A stretch of 64,000 nucleotides of DNA from Magnetospirillum fulvum MGU-K5 (GCF_000442515.1 NZ_AQPH01000004.1:30673-94672); one strand, 5' to 3'. Shown: positions 17,868-27,765, numbered from the stretch's first letter. Translations and numbers: made by a program. Notes: generated from the sequence alone by a model not told the origin.

Positions 17868-20242
17868 ATGGCGGCGGCTCCTGTCCGCAAGTCCAAGAGC
17901 CGGGGCGGCTTTCTGCCGCGTGGTTCGGTCGAATTCCTCCGCCGCCGCCTGACCCAATCCGGCGGTCTGGTGTTGATTGCGCTTGCCGCCGCCTTGGGCA
18001 CGGCGCTCGCCAGTGCGGATTCCCACGATCCCAGCATTAACACTGCCGCCGAAGGGCCGATCCACAATCTGCTCGGCCGTCCCGGTGCGACGCTGGCCGA
18101 TTTGCTGTTGCAGACGGTGGGCTGGGGTGCGGCCGGGCTGATCCTTGCCGCCCTGGTGTGGGGCGGGCTGATCCTGATCCGCGCCGTGCCGCCCCGCGCC
18201 TGGGCGGCCCGACTGGCGGTGTTGCCGTTGGCGATGGTGGCCTTGGCGGTAACTCTGGCGGCGTTGCCGCTGGCCGAATCCGAGGCTTTGCCGGCCGGAT
18301 GGGGCGGCGCGCTCGGTCATTTGATCTCGGACGGATTGATCGCGCTGTTGCCCGACGGATTGGACGCCGTGGTCGGGTCCGGCGCGGCGCTGCTGGCGCT
18401 GGGGTTGATGTTGTTCGTCGTCGGTCTGTCGCCGGGCGAATGGATCGGGCTGTTCCGCCGGTTCCCCGCCACTCTGCTGCGGCTGGTCAGCGCGGCGATT
18501 CCGGCGCGGCGGGGATCGCCGGTGGCGCGGACGATCCCGACCCAGGCTCCGGCTCAGGCTGCCGCGCCGCCGCATCCGATCCCCCAGCCCTATCCGTTTG
18601 CTCCGGCGGATGAAGAGGAGATCGACGACGAGGACGAAGATCGTTCCGATGCCGTTCCGGTTGTGCCGATCGCCCCGCCCCGCCCGGCTCCTGCCGCTGC
18701 CCGGCGCGAGCCGCCGCCGACCCGTCCGATTGCCACGCCGTCGGCAACCTATCAATTGCCGCCGCTGACCCTGCTGACCCCCAGTCCGGAACAAGGCGGT
18801 CCCCGCTTCAATCCCGAGGGGTTGACCCAGAACGCCCGGATGCTGGAAGCGGTGCTGGAAGATTTCGGCGTCAACGGCAAGGTGGTCAAGGTTCGCCCCG
18901 GCCCGGTGGTGACGCTGTACGAACTCGAACCCGCGCCGGGGACCAAGACCAGTCGGGTGATCGGTCTGGCCGACGACATCGCCCGCTCGATGAGCGCGCT
19001 GTCGGTGCGGATCGCCACCATTCCCGGTCGTAGCGTGATCGGAATCGAACTGCCCAACGCCCGGCGCGAAACGGTCTATTTGCGTGAGTTGCTGGCTTCG
19101 GAGCCGTTCGAAAAGGTTCCGGCGCGGCTGACCCTGGTGCTGGGCAAGGATATCGGCGGCGGCCCGGTGATGGTCGATCTGGCCCGGATGCCGCATCTTC
19201 TGATCGCGGGCACCACCGGCTCGGGTAAGTCGGTGGCGATCAACACGATGATCCTGTCTCTGCTGTACCGGCTGCCGCCCGAAGAATGCCGGGTGATCAT
19301 GATCGATCCCAAGATGCTGGAATTGTCGGTCTATGACGGCATTCCCCATCTGCTGGCCCCGGTGGTGACCGAACCGGGGAAGGCGGTACTGGCCCTGAAA
19401 TGGGCGGTGCGCGAGATGGAAGATCGCTATCGCGCGATGAGCCAGTTGGGTGTCCGCAATATCGCCGGGTACAACAACCGACTGCTTGAGGCGCGCGGGC
19501 GTGGCGAGGTGCTGACCCGGACCGTTCAGGTCGGTTTCGATCCCGAGACCGGCAAGCCGCTCTACGAAGACCAGACCCTGGCGCTCGAACCGCTGCCCTT
19601 CATCGTCATCATCGTCGATGAAATGGCCGATCTGATGCTGGTCGCGGGCAAGGAGATCGAGGCGGCGGTGCAGCGGCTGGCCCAGATGGCCCGCGCCGCC
19701 GGGATTCATCTGATCATGGCGACCCAGCGTCCTTCGGTCGATGTCATCACCGGAACGATCAAGGCCAACTTCCCTACCCGCATTTCGTTCCAGGTCACCT
19801 CGAAGATCGACAGCCGCACCATCCTGGGCGAACAGGGGGCCGAGCAATTGCTGGGTCAGGGCGACATGCTCTACATGGCCTCGGGCGGGCGGATCACCCG
19901 CGTCCATGGTCCGTTCGTTTCGGATTCCGAGGTCGAGACGGTGGTCGAATTCCTTCGCGCTCAGGGCGAACCGACCTATATCGAGGCGGTGACCGAGGAA
20001 GAGGCCAGCCCCGGCGCGGGTGGTGGGGCTGAAGGCGGCTCCGGCGACGATCTGTACGATCAGGCGGTGGCGCTGGTGATCCGGGAAGGCAAGGCCTCGA
20101 CCAGTTTTGCCAGCGGCACCTTCAGATCGGCTATAACCGCGCCGCCCGGCTGGTCGAGCGGATGGAAGCCGAAGGGGTGGTCAGCCGCCCCAATCATGTC
20201 GGCAAGCGCGAGGTTCTGGCCCGCGGCGGAGGCGAGTATTGA
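17868..20242 (+). CDS. ftsK: DNA translocase FtsK, with a frameshift before the gamma domain
   Basis: Membrane-anchored DNA pump that clears the chromosome from the division septum. The N-terminus has about four membrane segments, followed by a Pro/Ala-rich acidic linker. The motor has Walker [13 protein letters not shown] and Walker [12 protein letters not shown]. After [20 protein letters not shown] the frame breaks: the zero frame continues as unrelated sequence to 20369 (833 residues), whereas frame +2 from 20111 encodes the winged-helix gamma domain ([16 protein letters not shown] to [10 protein letters not shown]) and stops at 20240-20242. One base is missing near 20105-20110. Coordinates cover the restored gene (about 791 residues). 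It starts four bases after dapC. Confidence 0.9.
20103..20113 (+). other. Frameshift site in ftsK
   Basis: The zero frame reads AGT TTT GCC AGC. The family sequence expects Ser-Phe-(Val/Ile)-Gln-Arg, which needs one more base between TTT and CAG. The run TTTT at 20105-20108 would let a Phe tRNA slip back one base and enter the correct frame, but a simple deletion or a sequencing error explains it equally well. Confidence 0.8.
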
Positions 20243-20922
20243 TGAAAGGCGACACCATGACCCGGGACAGGTTCCGGACGATCTTCCTGGCGCTGCTGCT
20301 GGGGTTGGCGCTGACCACCGGCGCGGCGGTGGCGGCCGAACCGAAGGCGGTGCCGCTGTCGGCCGATGACCGCGCCGATGTCGTTCGCGCCGAGGACTAT
20401 CTGAACGCGATCACCACGCTCAAGGCCCGCTTTCTCCAGACCTCGCCTAACGGCGTTTCGGTCGAAGGCGATGCCTATCTGTCGCGGCCCGGCCGGTTGC
20501 GGATGCAATACGATCCGCCCAGCCCGTTGCTGGTGGTCGCCGATGGCAGCTTTCTGATCGTTCACGACCGCGAGCTGGGCGCGCCCAGTTATATTCCGCT
20601 CGGCTCGACCCCGGCCGGGATGCTGGTGCAGCCTAATTTGCGCCTGACCGGCGGCTCGGTCACGGTGACGCGGGTGGCGCGGCTGCCCGGTGTGGTGCGG
20701 ATTTCGGCGGTCGAGACCGAAGACCCGAGCTCGGGCGAGATCACCCTGGTGTTTTCCGACCGCCCGTTCGAATTGCGCCAGTGGCAGGTGCGCGACGCCC
20801 AGCATCAGGTGACGACGGTGTCGCTGTTCGAAAGCCGGACCGGCGTGACGCTCGATCCCAAGCTGTTCAAGTTCGTCGATCCCAACATGACGAAATCGCC
20901 TCTCAACCTGAACGATCATTAA
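20242..20922 (+). CDS. lolA: Outer-membrane lipoprotein carrier protein LolA
   Basis: Periplasmic chaperone carrying lipoproteins from the inner-membrane LolCDE complex to the outer membrane. A signal peptide (residues 1 to about 30, ending AAVAAE) precedes the half-barrel domain with [32 protein letters not shown] and the [20 protein letters not shown] strand region. The ATG at 20242 overlaps the restored ftsK stop as TGATG; a second ATG at 20257 is also possible. 226 residues is normal. Confidence 0.9.
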   Translation: MKGDTMTRDRFRTIFLALLLGLALTTGAAVAAEPKAVPLSADDRADVVRAEDYLNAITTLKARFLQTSPNGVSVEGDAYLSRPGRLRMQYDPPSPLLVVADGSFLIVHDRELGAPSYIPLGSTPAGMLVQPNLRLTGGSVTVTRVARLPGVVRISAVETEDPSSGEITLVFSDRPFELRQWQVRDAQHQVTTVSLFESRTGVTLDPKLFKFVDPNMTKSPLNLNDH

Positions 20923-21290
20923 GCCGGAGCAGAGCCGCTTTCGCGCCTCGCTCGCCCTGCTTCATGTCGATTGGGCATGTAAGCCATGCCGAGGTCAGGG
21001 ATGCGTTAAGGGGCGCGACGGCCTACCTCTTATGGATCGAGACCGGGCCGTTTTCACCGGCGGCCCGGTTGCGGCGGGGCGCTTCCCCTCCCTCCGCGCA
21101 CGCCCCCGCCGCACGCTCCCCCCCAAGGAGCGCGACGCCCGGCTATCCCCCATGGCCGGGCGTCCCCTCGGTTTATCCCCATGCTCTCCCCCTTGATCGG
21201 GATGGAAAATTCCGGTTTGAGGGCTGGATTTGGGGCCGAGTCTGTGCAATATGATCTCCCGCCCCGTCCCGGACCCTGTGGAGGATTTCT
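20923..21290. other. 368-base intergenic region between lolA and gap
   Basis: No convincing gene. It holds one strong hairpin (21134-21164), a pyrimidine-rich stretch just before it, a -10-like TATGAT at 21250-21255, and the gap ribosome-binding site GGAGG at 21282-21286. Short open frames on both strands lack family features and ribosome-binding sites. Confidence 0.5.
21134..21164. repeat. Inverted repeat / hairpin between lolA and gap
   Basis: GACGCCCGGCTAT (21134-21146) pairs with ATGGCCGGGCGTC (21152-21164) over 13 positions with one T-G pair, around a CCCCC loop. No T-run follows on either strand, so it is not a standard intrinsic terminator; it may be the lolA transcript end or a leader element of gap. 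Confidence 0.5.
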
Positions 21291-22298
21291 ATGACTGTTC
21301 GCGTTGCCATTAATGGCTTCGGCCGCATCGGCCGCCTGGTGTTGCGAGCCATTGTCGAATCGAAGCGCAGCGATATCGAAGTCGTCGGAATCAACGACCT
21401 GGGGTCGGCTGAGGCCAACGCCCATCTGTTGAAGTACGACTCGGTTCACGGCGTTCTTGCCAACGAGATTTCGGCCACCGCCGATTCGATCACGATCGAC
21501 GGCAAGGCGATCCGCGTCATCGCCGAACGCGACCCGGCCCAGCTGCCGTGGAAAGAACTGAACGTCGATGTGGCGCTCGAATGCACCGGGCTGTTCACCA
21601 AGCGCGATAAGGCGGCCGCGCATCTGACCGCCGGTGCGAAGCGGGTTCTGGTGTCGGCCCCGGCCGACGGTGCCGACCTGACCGTCGTCTATGGCGTCAA
21701 TCACGACAAGCTGACCCGCGATCACCTCGTGGTCTCGAACGGTTCGTGCACCACCAATTGCCTTGCTCCGGTGGCGCAGATCCTCAACGAGCTGGGCGGC
21801 ATCAAGCACGGCTTCATGACCACCGTCCACGCCTTCACCGGCGATCAGCGCACCGTCGACACCCTGCACAAGGATCTGCGTCGCGCCCGTGCCGCCTCGC
21901 TGTCGATCATCCCGACCTCGACCGGCGCGGCCAAGGCGATCGGTCTGGTTCTGCCGGAACTGGCGGGCAAGCTGGACGGAACCTCGGTCCGCGTCCCCAC
22001 CCCCAACGTCTCGATGATCGATCTCGTCGTCGTCACCGAACGTCCGGTCACCGCCGAGCAGATCAATCAGGCGATGGCCGACGCCGCCAAGGGCCGCCTG
22101 AAGGGCGTGCTCGGTGCCGAATCCGCCGAACTGGTCAGCGTCGATTTCAACCACAACCCCAATTCCTCGACCTTCGATCTGACCCAGACCAAGGTCATCG
22201 ACGGCACCTTCGTCCGGGTTCTGTCCTGGTACGACAACGAATGGGGCTTCTCGAACCGCATGGCCGACACCGCGATTGCCATCGCCAAGCTGATCTGA
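21291..22298 (+). CDS. gap: Type I glyceraldehyde-3-phosphate dehydrogenase
   Basis: NAD(P)-dependent oxidation and phosphorylation of glyceraldehyde 3-phosphate in glycolysis or gluconeogenesis. The Rossmann motif INGFGRIGR is at the N-terminus and the catalytic Cys lies in SNGSCTTNCLAP. HAFTGDQRT, TSTGAAKA and SWYDNEWGFSNRM are also typical. A GGAGG ribosome-binding site precedes the ATG. 335 residues is standard. pgk follows after 18 bases, forming a glycolytic operon. Confidence 0.97.
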   Translation: MTVRVAINGFGRIGRLVLRAIVESKRSDIEVVGINDLGSAEANAHLLKYDSVHGVLANEISATADSITIDGKAIRVIAERDPAQLPWKELNVDVALECTGLFTKRDKAAAHLTAGAKRVLVSAPADGADLTVVYGVNHDKLTRDHLVVSNGSCTTNCLAPVAQILNELGGIKHGFMTTVHAFTGDQRTVDTLHKDLRRARAASLSIIPTSTGAAKAIGLVLPELAGKLDGTSVRVPTPNVSMIDLVVVTERPVTAEQINQAMADAAKGRLKGVLGAESAELVSVDFNHNPNSSTFDLTQTKVIDGTFVRVLSWYDNEWGFSNRMADTAIAIAKLI

Positions 22299-22316
22299 CG
22301 CGAAAGGATCGCCGCG

Positions 22317-23507
22317 ATGTTTCGTACTCTCAATCAGCTGAACGTCAGAGGGAAGCGCGTCCTGGTCCGCGCCGACCTCAACGTTCCGGCCAAGGACGGA
22401 ATCGTCACCGACGCCTCCCGGATCGAGCGCTCGGCCGCGACCCTTTGCGATCTGGCCCGGCGCGGCGCCCGCGTCGTGGTGATGAGCCATTTCGGCCGCC
22501 CCAAGGGCGTCGATGCCGCCTTCTCGATGCGCTTTCTGGTCGATCCGCTGTCACAGGCGGTCGGTCAGACCGTGCTGTGGGCCGACGATTGCGTTGGCCG
22601 CGACGCCGCCCGGTTGGTCGGATCGTTGCGCGACGGTGAAATCTGCCTGCTGGAAAACGTCCGCTTCCATCCCGAGGAAGAGGCGAACGACCCCACTTTC
22701 GCCCGTGAACTGGCGGCGCTCGGTGATTTCTACGTCAACGACGCGTTTTCCTGCGCCCATCGCGCCCACGCCTCGACCGAGGCACTGGCTCACCTGCTGC
22801 CGTCGGCGGCCGGTCTGCTGATGCAGGCCGAGCTTGAGGCCCTGGGGAAGGCGCTGGAGAAGCCCGAGAAGCCGGTGGCCGCGATCGTCGGCGGGTCGAA
22901 GGTTTCGACCAAGCTCGATCTGCTCGGCAACCTCGTCACCAAGGTCGATTATCTGATCATCGGCGGCGGCATGGCCAACACCTTCCTGTTCGCTCAGGGT
23001 AAGGCGGTGGGCAAGTCGTTGTGCGAGCGCGAGCTGGCCGATACTGCCCGCGAGATTCTCGACAAGGCGCGCGAGGCCCATTGCCACATCGTCCTGCCGG
23101 TCGATGTCGTGGTGGCCGACCGTTTCGGCGAGAATGCCGAGACCCAGGTGGTCAGCGTCGATGCGGTGCCGGAAGATCAGATGATCCTGGATGCCGGCCC
23201 GGCGTCGGCCGAAGCGATCATTGATCGCCTGGGCGGCTGCAAGACCCTGGTGTGGAACGGCCCGCTCGGTGCGTTCGAGATCGTGCCGTTCGACAAGGCG
23301 ACCAACGCGGTCGCGGTGTGGGCGGCGGAGCGGACCGTTCAGGGTCGCCTGTTGACCGTCGCGGGCGGTGGCGATACCGTTTCGGCCTTGGCCAAGGCGG
23401 GCGTCGAAGCCAAGTTCTCGTATGTCTCGCTTGCGGGCGGTGCCTTCCTCGAATGGCTCGAAGGCAAGGAACTGCCCGGTATCGTTGCGTTGTCCCAGGG
23501 GGCCTGA
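22317..23507 (+). CDS. pgk: Phosphoglycerate kinase
   Basis: Transfers phosphate from 1,3-bisphosphoglycerate to ADP. Landmarks: [10 protein letters not shown], the MSHFGRPKG segment, [48 protein letters not shown] and the C-terminal GGGDTVSAL with [17 protein letters not shown]. At 396 residues it is full length. It immediately follows gap; a hairpin (23531-23558) separates it from cobM. Confidence 0.97.
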   Translation: MFRTLNQLNVRGKRVLVRADLNVPAKDGIVTDASRIERSAATLCDLARRGARVVVMSHFGRPKGVDAAFSMRFLVDPLSQAVGQTVLWADDCVGRDAARLVGSLRDGEICLLENVRFHPEEEANDPTFARELAALGDFYVNDAFSCAHRAHASTEALAHLLPSAAGLLMQAELEALGKALEKPEKPVAAIVGGSKVSTKLDLLGNLVTKVDYLIIGGGMANTFLFAQGKAVGKSLCERELADTAREILDKAREAHCHIVLPVDVVVADRFGENAETQVVSVDAVPEDQMILDAGPASAEAIIDRLGGCKTLVWNGPLGAFEIVPFDKATNAVAVWAAERTVQGRLLTVAGGGDTVSALAKAGVEAKFSYVSLAGGAFLEWLEGKELPGIVALSQGA

Positions 23508-23530
23508 TCCCAGGTTCCCGTCACTCGCTT

Positions 23531-23558
23531 CCCCTCTTCCGCCTGGGCGGGAGAGGGG
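23531..23558. repeat. GC-rich hairpin between pgk and cobM
   Basis: CCCCTCTTCCGCC pairs with GGCGGGAGAGGGG across a two-base centre, with 13 positions pairing and one T-G. It sits 24 bases after the pgk stop and 20 bases before cobM. No T-run follows, so it may stabilise the gap-pgk message rather than terminate it. Confidence 0.5.
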
Positions 23559-23577
23559 TACCGGAGTCCGTTCCGTC

Positions 23578-24336
23578 ATGAAGGTCCATTTCATCGGGGC
23601 CGGACCCGGAGCCCCCGACCTGATCACCGTTCGGGGACTCAACCTGATCCGCCGCTGCAAGGTGGTGCTGTATGCCGGGTCCCTGGTCCCGCGCGAGGTG
23701 ATCGCCGAAGCCCCTGCCGATGCCCGGATCGTCGATACTGCTCTGATGGAGCTGGATCAGATCGCCGCCGAATTTTCCGCCGCCCGCGATGCCGGTCTGG
23801 ATGTTGCCCGGCTGCATTCCGGCGATCTGTCGATCTACAGCGCAATTGGCGAACAGATGCGGTGCCTTGATGATTTGGGCATCGAGTATGACGTCACTCC
23901 CGGCGTTCCGGCCTTTGCCGCCGCCGCCGCCGCCCTGGCGACCGAACTGACCCTGCCGGGAATCAGCCAGTCGCTGGTGCTGACCCGCACCACCGGGCGG
24001 GCGACCCCGATGCCGGACGGCGAGACCCTGGCCACGATGGGGGCCAGCGGCGCCACCCTGGCGATCCATCTGTCCGTTCATAACATCGCCCATGTCGTCG
24101 CCGAGCTGACCCCGCGTTACGGTGCCGATTGCCCGGTTGTGGTTGCCTTTCGGGTCGGCTGGCCCGACCAGCGTCTGGTGCGGGGCTGCCTTGCCGATAT
24201 CGAGGGCAAGGTCGCCGAATCCGGGGTGACGCGGACCGCGCTGATTTTGGTCGGCCGCGTTCTCGGGGCGAAGGATTTCAAGGATTCATGCCTTTATTCC
24301 CGCGGTCATGGTCGAACCGCCGAACAGCTGGCCTGA
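23578..24336 (+). CDS. cobM: Precorrin-4 C11-methyltransferase CobM
   Basis: SAM-dependent methylation at C-11 in corrin ring synthesis. The tetrapyrrole methylase fold is clear: FIGAGPGAPDLITVRG at the N-terminus, VLYAGSLVP, the LHSGDLSIYSAIGEQ loop, the PGVPAFAAAAAALA helix and a C-terminal ALILVGRVLG. The ATG at 23578 gives 252 residues, the CobM/CbiF length; the longer upstream frame lies over pgk. Other cobalamin genes here are cobA and cobB, 5 kb downstream. Confidence 0.92.
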   Translation: MKVHFIGAGPGAPDLITVRGLNLIRRCKVVLYAGSLVPREVIAEAPADARIVDTALMELDQIAAEFSAARDAGLDVARLHSGDLSIYSAIGEQMRCLDDLGIEYDVTPGVPAFAAAAAALATELTLPGISQSLVLTRTTGRATPMPDGETLATMGASGATLAIHLSVHNIAHVVAELTPRYGADCPVVVAFRVGWPDQRLVRGCLADIEGKVAESGVTRTALILVGRVLGAKDFKDSCLYSRGHGRTAEQLA

Positions 24337-24472
24337 ACGGTTTTGCTTGGGCGGCGACGTCATCGCGGGCCTTGTGCCGGACCTCCGGTTGTGCTTCAAC
24401 CCCTACTATCCTAGTCAGGCCGTGGCAGTTTGAACGCCCTCCGGTCTTTCGCGCAAAAAGGAAAAACCGCCA

Positions 24473-25306
24473 ATGAACAAGCTGTCCGCGAGCGGTCAGG
24501 CGCTGGTCCTGGCCTTGGGCCTGGTCGCCGCCCCCGCCCTTGCCGCCGACAAGAACACGGTTGTTGCCGTGGTCAACGGGACCGAACTGCGTATGTCGCA
24601 GATGGCGGATTTCGCCCGGCAATTGCCTCCGAACCTCGGCCAGCCCCCTTATGAGGCTCTGCTTGAGGTCGTCATCAACAATCAGTTGGTGCTCGAGCAG
24701 GCCAAGAAAGAAAAGCTGGACGCCGATCCCGAGGTCAAGGCGGCCCTGAAGCAGGCGGAAAGCTCGCTGATGCGCCAGGCTTGGATCGCCCGTAAGATGC
24801 GCTCCGCCGTCAGCGAAGAGGCGGTCCGCGCCCGCTACGACCAATTGGCCAAGGATTTCGTCCCGGCCGAGGAAGTCCACGCCCGCCACATCCTGGTTGA
24901 GACCGAAGACGCCGCCAAGGCGGTGATCGCCGATCTCAACAAGGGCGTCGATTTCGCCGATCTGGCCCGCACCAAGTCGAAGGACCCGTCGGGTGCCCAG
25001 AATGGCGGCGACCTCGGTTACTTCGCTCAGAAGGACATGGTGCCGGAATTCGCCGCCGCCGCCTTTGCGATGCAGCCCGGTCAGGTGTCGAAGACCCCGG
25101 TCAAGACCCAGTTCGGCTGGCATGTCATCAAGGTCGAAGACCGTCGCATGTCGTCGCTGCCCAGCTTCGAACAGGCCAAGGGCCCGATCAGCCAGCAGCT
25201 CGCCGAAGTGGTGGCGCAGCAGACGGTGACCGAACTGCGCGACAAGGCGAAGATCAAGCGCTTTGGTCCCGACGGCGCGGCTCTGCCCGAAGGCGACAAG
25301 AAGTAA
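24473..25306 (+). CDS. Periplasmic peptidyl-prolyl isomerase of the parvulin type
   Basis: A signal peptide ending ALAAD (about residues 1-25) leads into an N-terminal SurA-like chaperone region (VVNGTELRMSQMADFARQLP, with helices to about residue 130). A PpiC/rotamase domain follows with VHARHILVETE, KDPSGAQNGGDLGYF and FGWHVIKVEDRR. The tail is Lys-rich. It should assist folding of exported proteins. It resembles the PrsA/PpiC group rather than SurA, which has two rotamase domains. It starts 136 bases after cobM and is probably transcribed separately. Confidence 0.88.
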   Translation: MNKLSASGQALVLALGLVAAPALAADKNTVVAVVNGTELRMSQMADFARQLPPNLGQPPYEALLEVVINNQLVLEQAKKEKLDADPEVKAALKQAESSLMRQAWIARKMRSAVSEEAVRARYDQLAKDFVPAEEVHARHILVETEDAAKAVIADLNKGVDFADLARTKSKDPSGAQNGGDLGYFAQKDMVPEFAAAAFAMQPGQVSKTPVKTQFGWHVIKVEDRRMSSLPSFEQAKGPISQQLAEVVAQQTVTELRDKAKIKRFGPDGAALPEGDKK

Positions 25307-25325
25307 TCTGACGTCTGAGGCTTAC

Positions 25326-25360
25326 CCCCGTCGCGGTCCGGTTGCGGGCTCGCGGCGGGG
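25326..25360. terminator. Hairpin between convergent genes, possible transcript end
   Basis: CCCCGTCGCG (25326-25335) pairs with CGCGGCGGGG (25351-25360) with one wobble, around a 15-base loop. It lies just after the parvulin gene and just before the end of the convergent DUF3833 gene. There is no clear T-run. Confidence 0.4.
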
Positions 25361-25376
25361 TGTCGGCCTTACCGAT

Positions 25377-25913
25377 CTAGAAATCGGTGGCATAGACCAG
25401 GGTTACCCGTCCCAGCGTCACGCCCCATTTCGACACTCTGGCCCGGTTGAGCAGCACGCCCCCGGGTTGCAGAAACATCCAATCCTCGACATTGACCCGC
25501 AGCGGAATGCCGAAATAGCTGAGCTTCACGATGTAGCGCAGCGACAGGGCATTGCCTGACGACTGCCCGTTGGCGCTGCCGATCACATCGTTGGCGGTGG
25601 CGTTATAGCTGCCATCCTCGCGCCGGGTGATGGCCCATTCCCGCCGCAGAGTTTCGCCGTCGCTGTAAGTGAAGTCCTGCTCGAGTTCGAGCGTCTGGCC
25701 GTCCCACCGTCCGATTGTCTCGGCGGTGAATTGGCGACGGATTCGGCCGAAGCGATCCTCGAACATCCCCCAGGCCCGAGCCCGGCCGGTAAAATACTCC
25801 TCCAGCCGCAGCGGAGTGGCGGATTCGGCGAAGTCGGACGGCCGCATCCGGATGAAGCTGCGCAGAAAAATCAGCGCAACGACGATGGCAACAAGGGTGA
25901 GCAGGGTAGTCAT
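25377..25913 (-). CDS. DUF3833 family membrane-anchored protein
   Basis: One N-terminal membrane helix (MTTLLTLVAIVVALIFLRSF) is followed by a soluble beta-rich domain matching the DUF3833 pattern: EEYFTGRARAWGMFEDRFG, FTYSDGE, the NDVIGSANGQSSGNAL segment and a C-terminal RVSKWGVTLGRVTLVY. Many relatives are lipoproteins; this one has no lipobox Cys and appears anchored by the helix. Function unknown. The ATG at 25913 gives 178 residues; the longer frame upstream lacks hydrophobic character. It lies downstream of folE but beyond a terminator. Confidence 0.8.
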   Translation of the reverse strand: MTTLLTLVAIVVALIFLRSFIRMRPSDFAESATPLRLEEYFTGRARAWGMFEDRFGRIRRQFTAETIGRWDGQTLELEQDFTYSDGETLRREWAITRREDGSYNATANDVIGSANGQSSGNALSLRYIVKLSYFGIPLRVNVEDWMFLQPGGVLLNRARVSKWGVTLGRVTLVYATDF

Positions 25914-26061
25914 GGTGTCGAACCCTCCATGGCTGTCGGCGGATGATCGAGAGACCGACGAGCCCGTCGGGTCATCGTGACCGGAGCCAGGGCGATTGAG
26001 CAAGCGACGATAAATACGGACGGCGGATCGCGCCCACCGTCCGGGCGCTCGGTTCCGGCCG

Positions 26062-26093
26062 CAAAAGAAAACCGGGAGGGGTGACCCTCCCGG
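26062..26093 (-). terminator. Intrinsic terminator of folE
   Basis: On the minus strand a perfect nine-pair stem (CCGGGAGGG / CCCTCCCGG) with a four-base loop is followed at once by TTTTCTTTT. It starts about 40 bases after the folE stop. Confidence 0.88.
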
Positions 26094-26134
26094 ACAAAGT
26101 CGGCTGAATGAAAGCGGAGGGAGAACCGAAAGGA

Positions 26135-26752
26135 CTATTGCCCGGTGGTCAGCGACAGGAATTCACGGCGCAGGGCCTGATCGGTCCGGAACGCGCCGAT
26201 CATCCGGCTGGTGACCATCGACACGCCGGTTTTGTGAACGCCCCGGGTGGTCATGCATTGATGCTGGGCATCGATTACCACCGCGACTCCCTTGGGCTGC
26301 AACACCTCTTCGATCGCATTGGCGATCTGGGCGGTCAGTTTCTCTTGAATCTGGAGACGGCGGGAAAATGCCTCGACGACGCGGGCCAGCTTGGAAATCC
26401 CCACCACTCGGCGATCGGGCAGATAGGCGACGTGCGCCACCCCCAGGATCGGCACCATGTGATGCTCGCAATGGGATTCGAGACGGATGCCGCGCAGCAT
26501 CACCATCTCGTCATAGCCATCGGTTTCTTCGAAGGTCCGGGCCAGGATATCCACCGGGTCGGCATCGTAGCCCGAATAGAATTCTTCGTACGAGCGCACG
26601 ACCCGAGAAGGGGTGTCGATCAAGCCTTCGCGGTCGGGATCGTCGCCAGCCCAGCGGATCAGGGTCCGAACAGCCGTTTCGGCCTCGGCGCGGCTCGGAC
26701 GGTCTTCGGACCAGGGGCGGTCGGGACGGATCGAAACGGTGGTTGCATTCAT
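26135..26752 (-). CDS. folE: GTP cyclohydrolase I FolE
   Basis: Converts GTP to 7,8-dihydroneopterin triphosphate, the first step of tetrahydrofolate synthesis. The zinc ligands are in SHCEHHMVP and HQCMTTRG; also visible are [13 protein letters not shown], the [17 protein letters not shown] segment and GVHKTG. I chose ATG 26752 because GGGAG is eight bases upstream; the preceding in-frame GTG at 26755 is less well placed. 205 residues is normal. A strong terminator follows. Confidence 0.96.
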   Translation of the reverse strand: MNATTVSIRPDRPWSEDRPSRAEAETAVRTLIRWAGDDPDREGLIDTPSRVVRSYEEFYSGYDADPVDILARTFEETDGYDEMVMLRGIRLESHCEHHMVPILGVAHVAYLPDRRVVGISKLARVVEAFSRRLQIQEKLTAQIANAIEEVLQPKGVAVVIDAQHQCMTTRGVHKTGVSMVTSRMIGAFRTDQALRREFLSLTTGQ

Positions 26753-26852
26753 CACGAAGGCTCCCTCGTCTGAGTGTTAGTCGTCAGTCCTAGGTGGGGG
26801 TGAACCGGCCAAAGTGCCAGGGGGAAAGTTAAAACGATTCGATTCCGCTTCG

Positions 26853-26880
26853 TTGACAGCCCCTTTTCGCGGAGTATGGT
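26853..26880 (+). promoter_or_regulatory. Sigma-70-type promoter of dapD
   Basis: TTGACA (26853-26858), a 16-base spacer, then TATGGT (26875-26880). The dapD start is 43 bases downstream. A six-pair hairpin CTCCCG-TCAC-CGGGAG (26884-26899) lies in the expected leader. Confidence 0.75.
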
Positions 26881-26922
26881 GACCTCCCGTCACCGGGAGT
26901 CTTTACAACCAGGAGTCCGCAG

Positions 26923-27765
26923 ATGAGCCCCGCCGCCCTCGAATCGACCATCGACGCCGCCTGGGAGGCGCGCGATACCGTTACTGTTGCCACGCAGGGC
27001 GCCGTGCGCGACGCCGTTGAAGCGGTGCTGGACGGGCTCGATAATGGGTCGTTGCGGGTGGCCGAGAAAAAAGACGGGACCTGGGTTGTCAATCAATGGC
27101 TGAAAAAAGCGGTGCTGCTGTCATTCCGCCTGACCGATTCCGCCCCGATCCCCGGTGGTCCCGGCGGAGCGTCGTGGTTCGACAAGGTGCCGACCAAGTT
27201 CGAGGGCTGGGATGATGCCCGCTTCCGCGCCGCGGGCTTCCGCGCCGTGCCGGGATCGGTGGTGCGCCGCTCCGCCTATATTGCGCCGGGTGTGGTGCTG
27301 ATGCCGTCCTTCGTCAATCTCGGAGCCCGGGTTGAATCCGGCACGATGGTCGATACCTGGGCCACCGTTGGTTCGTGTGCCCAGATCGGCCGGAACGTCC
27401 ATCTGTCGGGCGGCGCGGGGATCGGCGGTGTGCTTGAGCCGCTTCAGGCCGGTCCGGTGATCATCGAGGACGATTGCTTCATCGGGGCCCGTGCCGAAGT
27501 CGCCGAAGGGGTGATCGTCGAGACCGGGGCGGTGCTGTCGATGGGCGTCTATCTCGGCGCCTCGACCAAGATCATCGACCGCGAAACCGGCGAGACGTTT
27601 ATCGGACGGGTGCCGCCCTTCTCGGTCGTGGTGCCGGGCAGCCTGCCGGGCAAGCCGCTGCCCGACGGCACGCCGGGACCGAGCCTGTATTGCGCGGTGA
27701 TCGTCAAAAAGGTCGATGCCCGCACCCGGTCCAAGGTCTCGATCAACGAGCTGTTACGCGATTGA
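26923..27765 (+). CDS. dapD: Tetrahydrodipicolinate N-succinyltransferase DapD
   Basis: Succinylates tetrahydrodipicolinate in the lysine/diaminopimelate pathway. An N-terminal helical region is followed by a left-handed beta-helix of hexapeptide repeats ([21 protein letters not shown] onward), including [31 protein letters not shown] and [13 protein letters not shown]. The C-terminal part has [14 protein letters not shown]. 280 residues is standard. It is first in a run continuing through dapE, a membrane protein, cobA and cobB. Confidence 0.97.
   Translation: MSPAALESTIDAAWEARDTVTVATQGAVRDAVEAVLDGLDNGSLRVAEKKDGTWVVNQWLKKAVLLSFRLTDSAPIPGGPGGASWFDKVPTKFEGWDDARFRAAGFRAVPGSVVRRSAYIAPGVVLMPSFVNLGARVESGTMVDTWATVGSCAQIGRNVHLSGGAGIGGVLEPLQAGPVIIEDDCFIGARAEVAEGVIVETGAVLSMGVYLGASTKIIDRETGETFIGRVPPFSVVVPGSLPGKPLPDGTPGPSLYCAVIVKKVDARTRSKVSINELLRD

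Noticed and set aside
14480..18067. A 1195-codon open frame antisense to lepA and dapC
   Set aside because: It mirrors two strongly recognised genes; its composition is the His/Arg/Gly/Gln-rich pattern seen antisense to GC-rich codons, and it has no domain or ribosome-binding site.
17565..19907. A 780-codon open frame antisense to ftsK
   Set aside because: Low-complexity Arg/Gln/Gly-rich shadow of the ftsK motor domain.
26884..26899. Small hairpin after the dapD promoter considered as a lysine riboswitch or attenuator
   Set aside because: Only a six-pair stem; the leader of about 40 bases is far too short for a lysine riboswitch and encodes no leader peptide.
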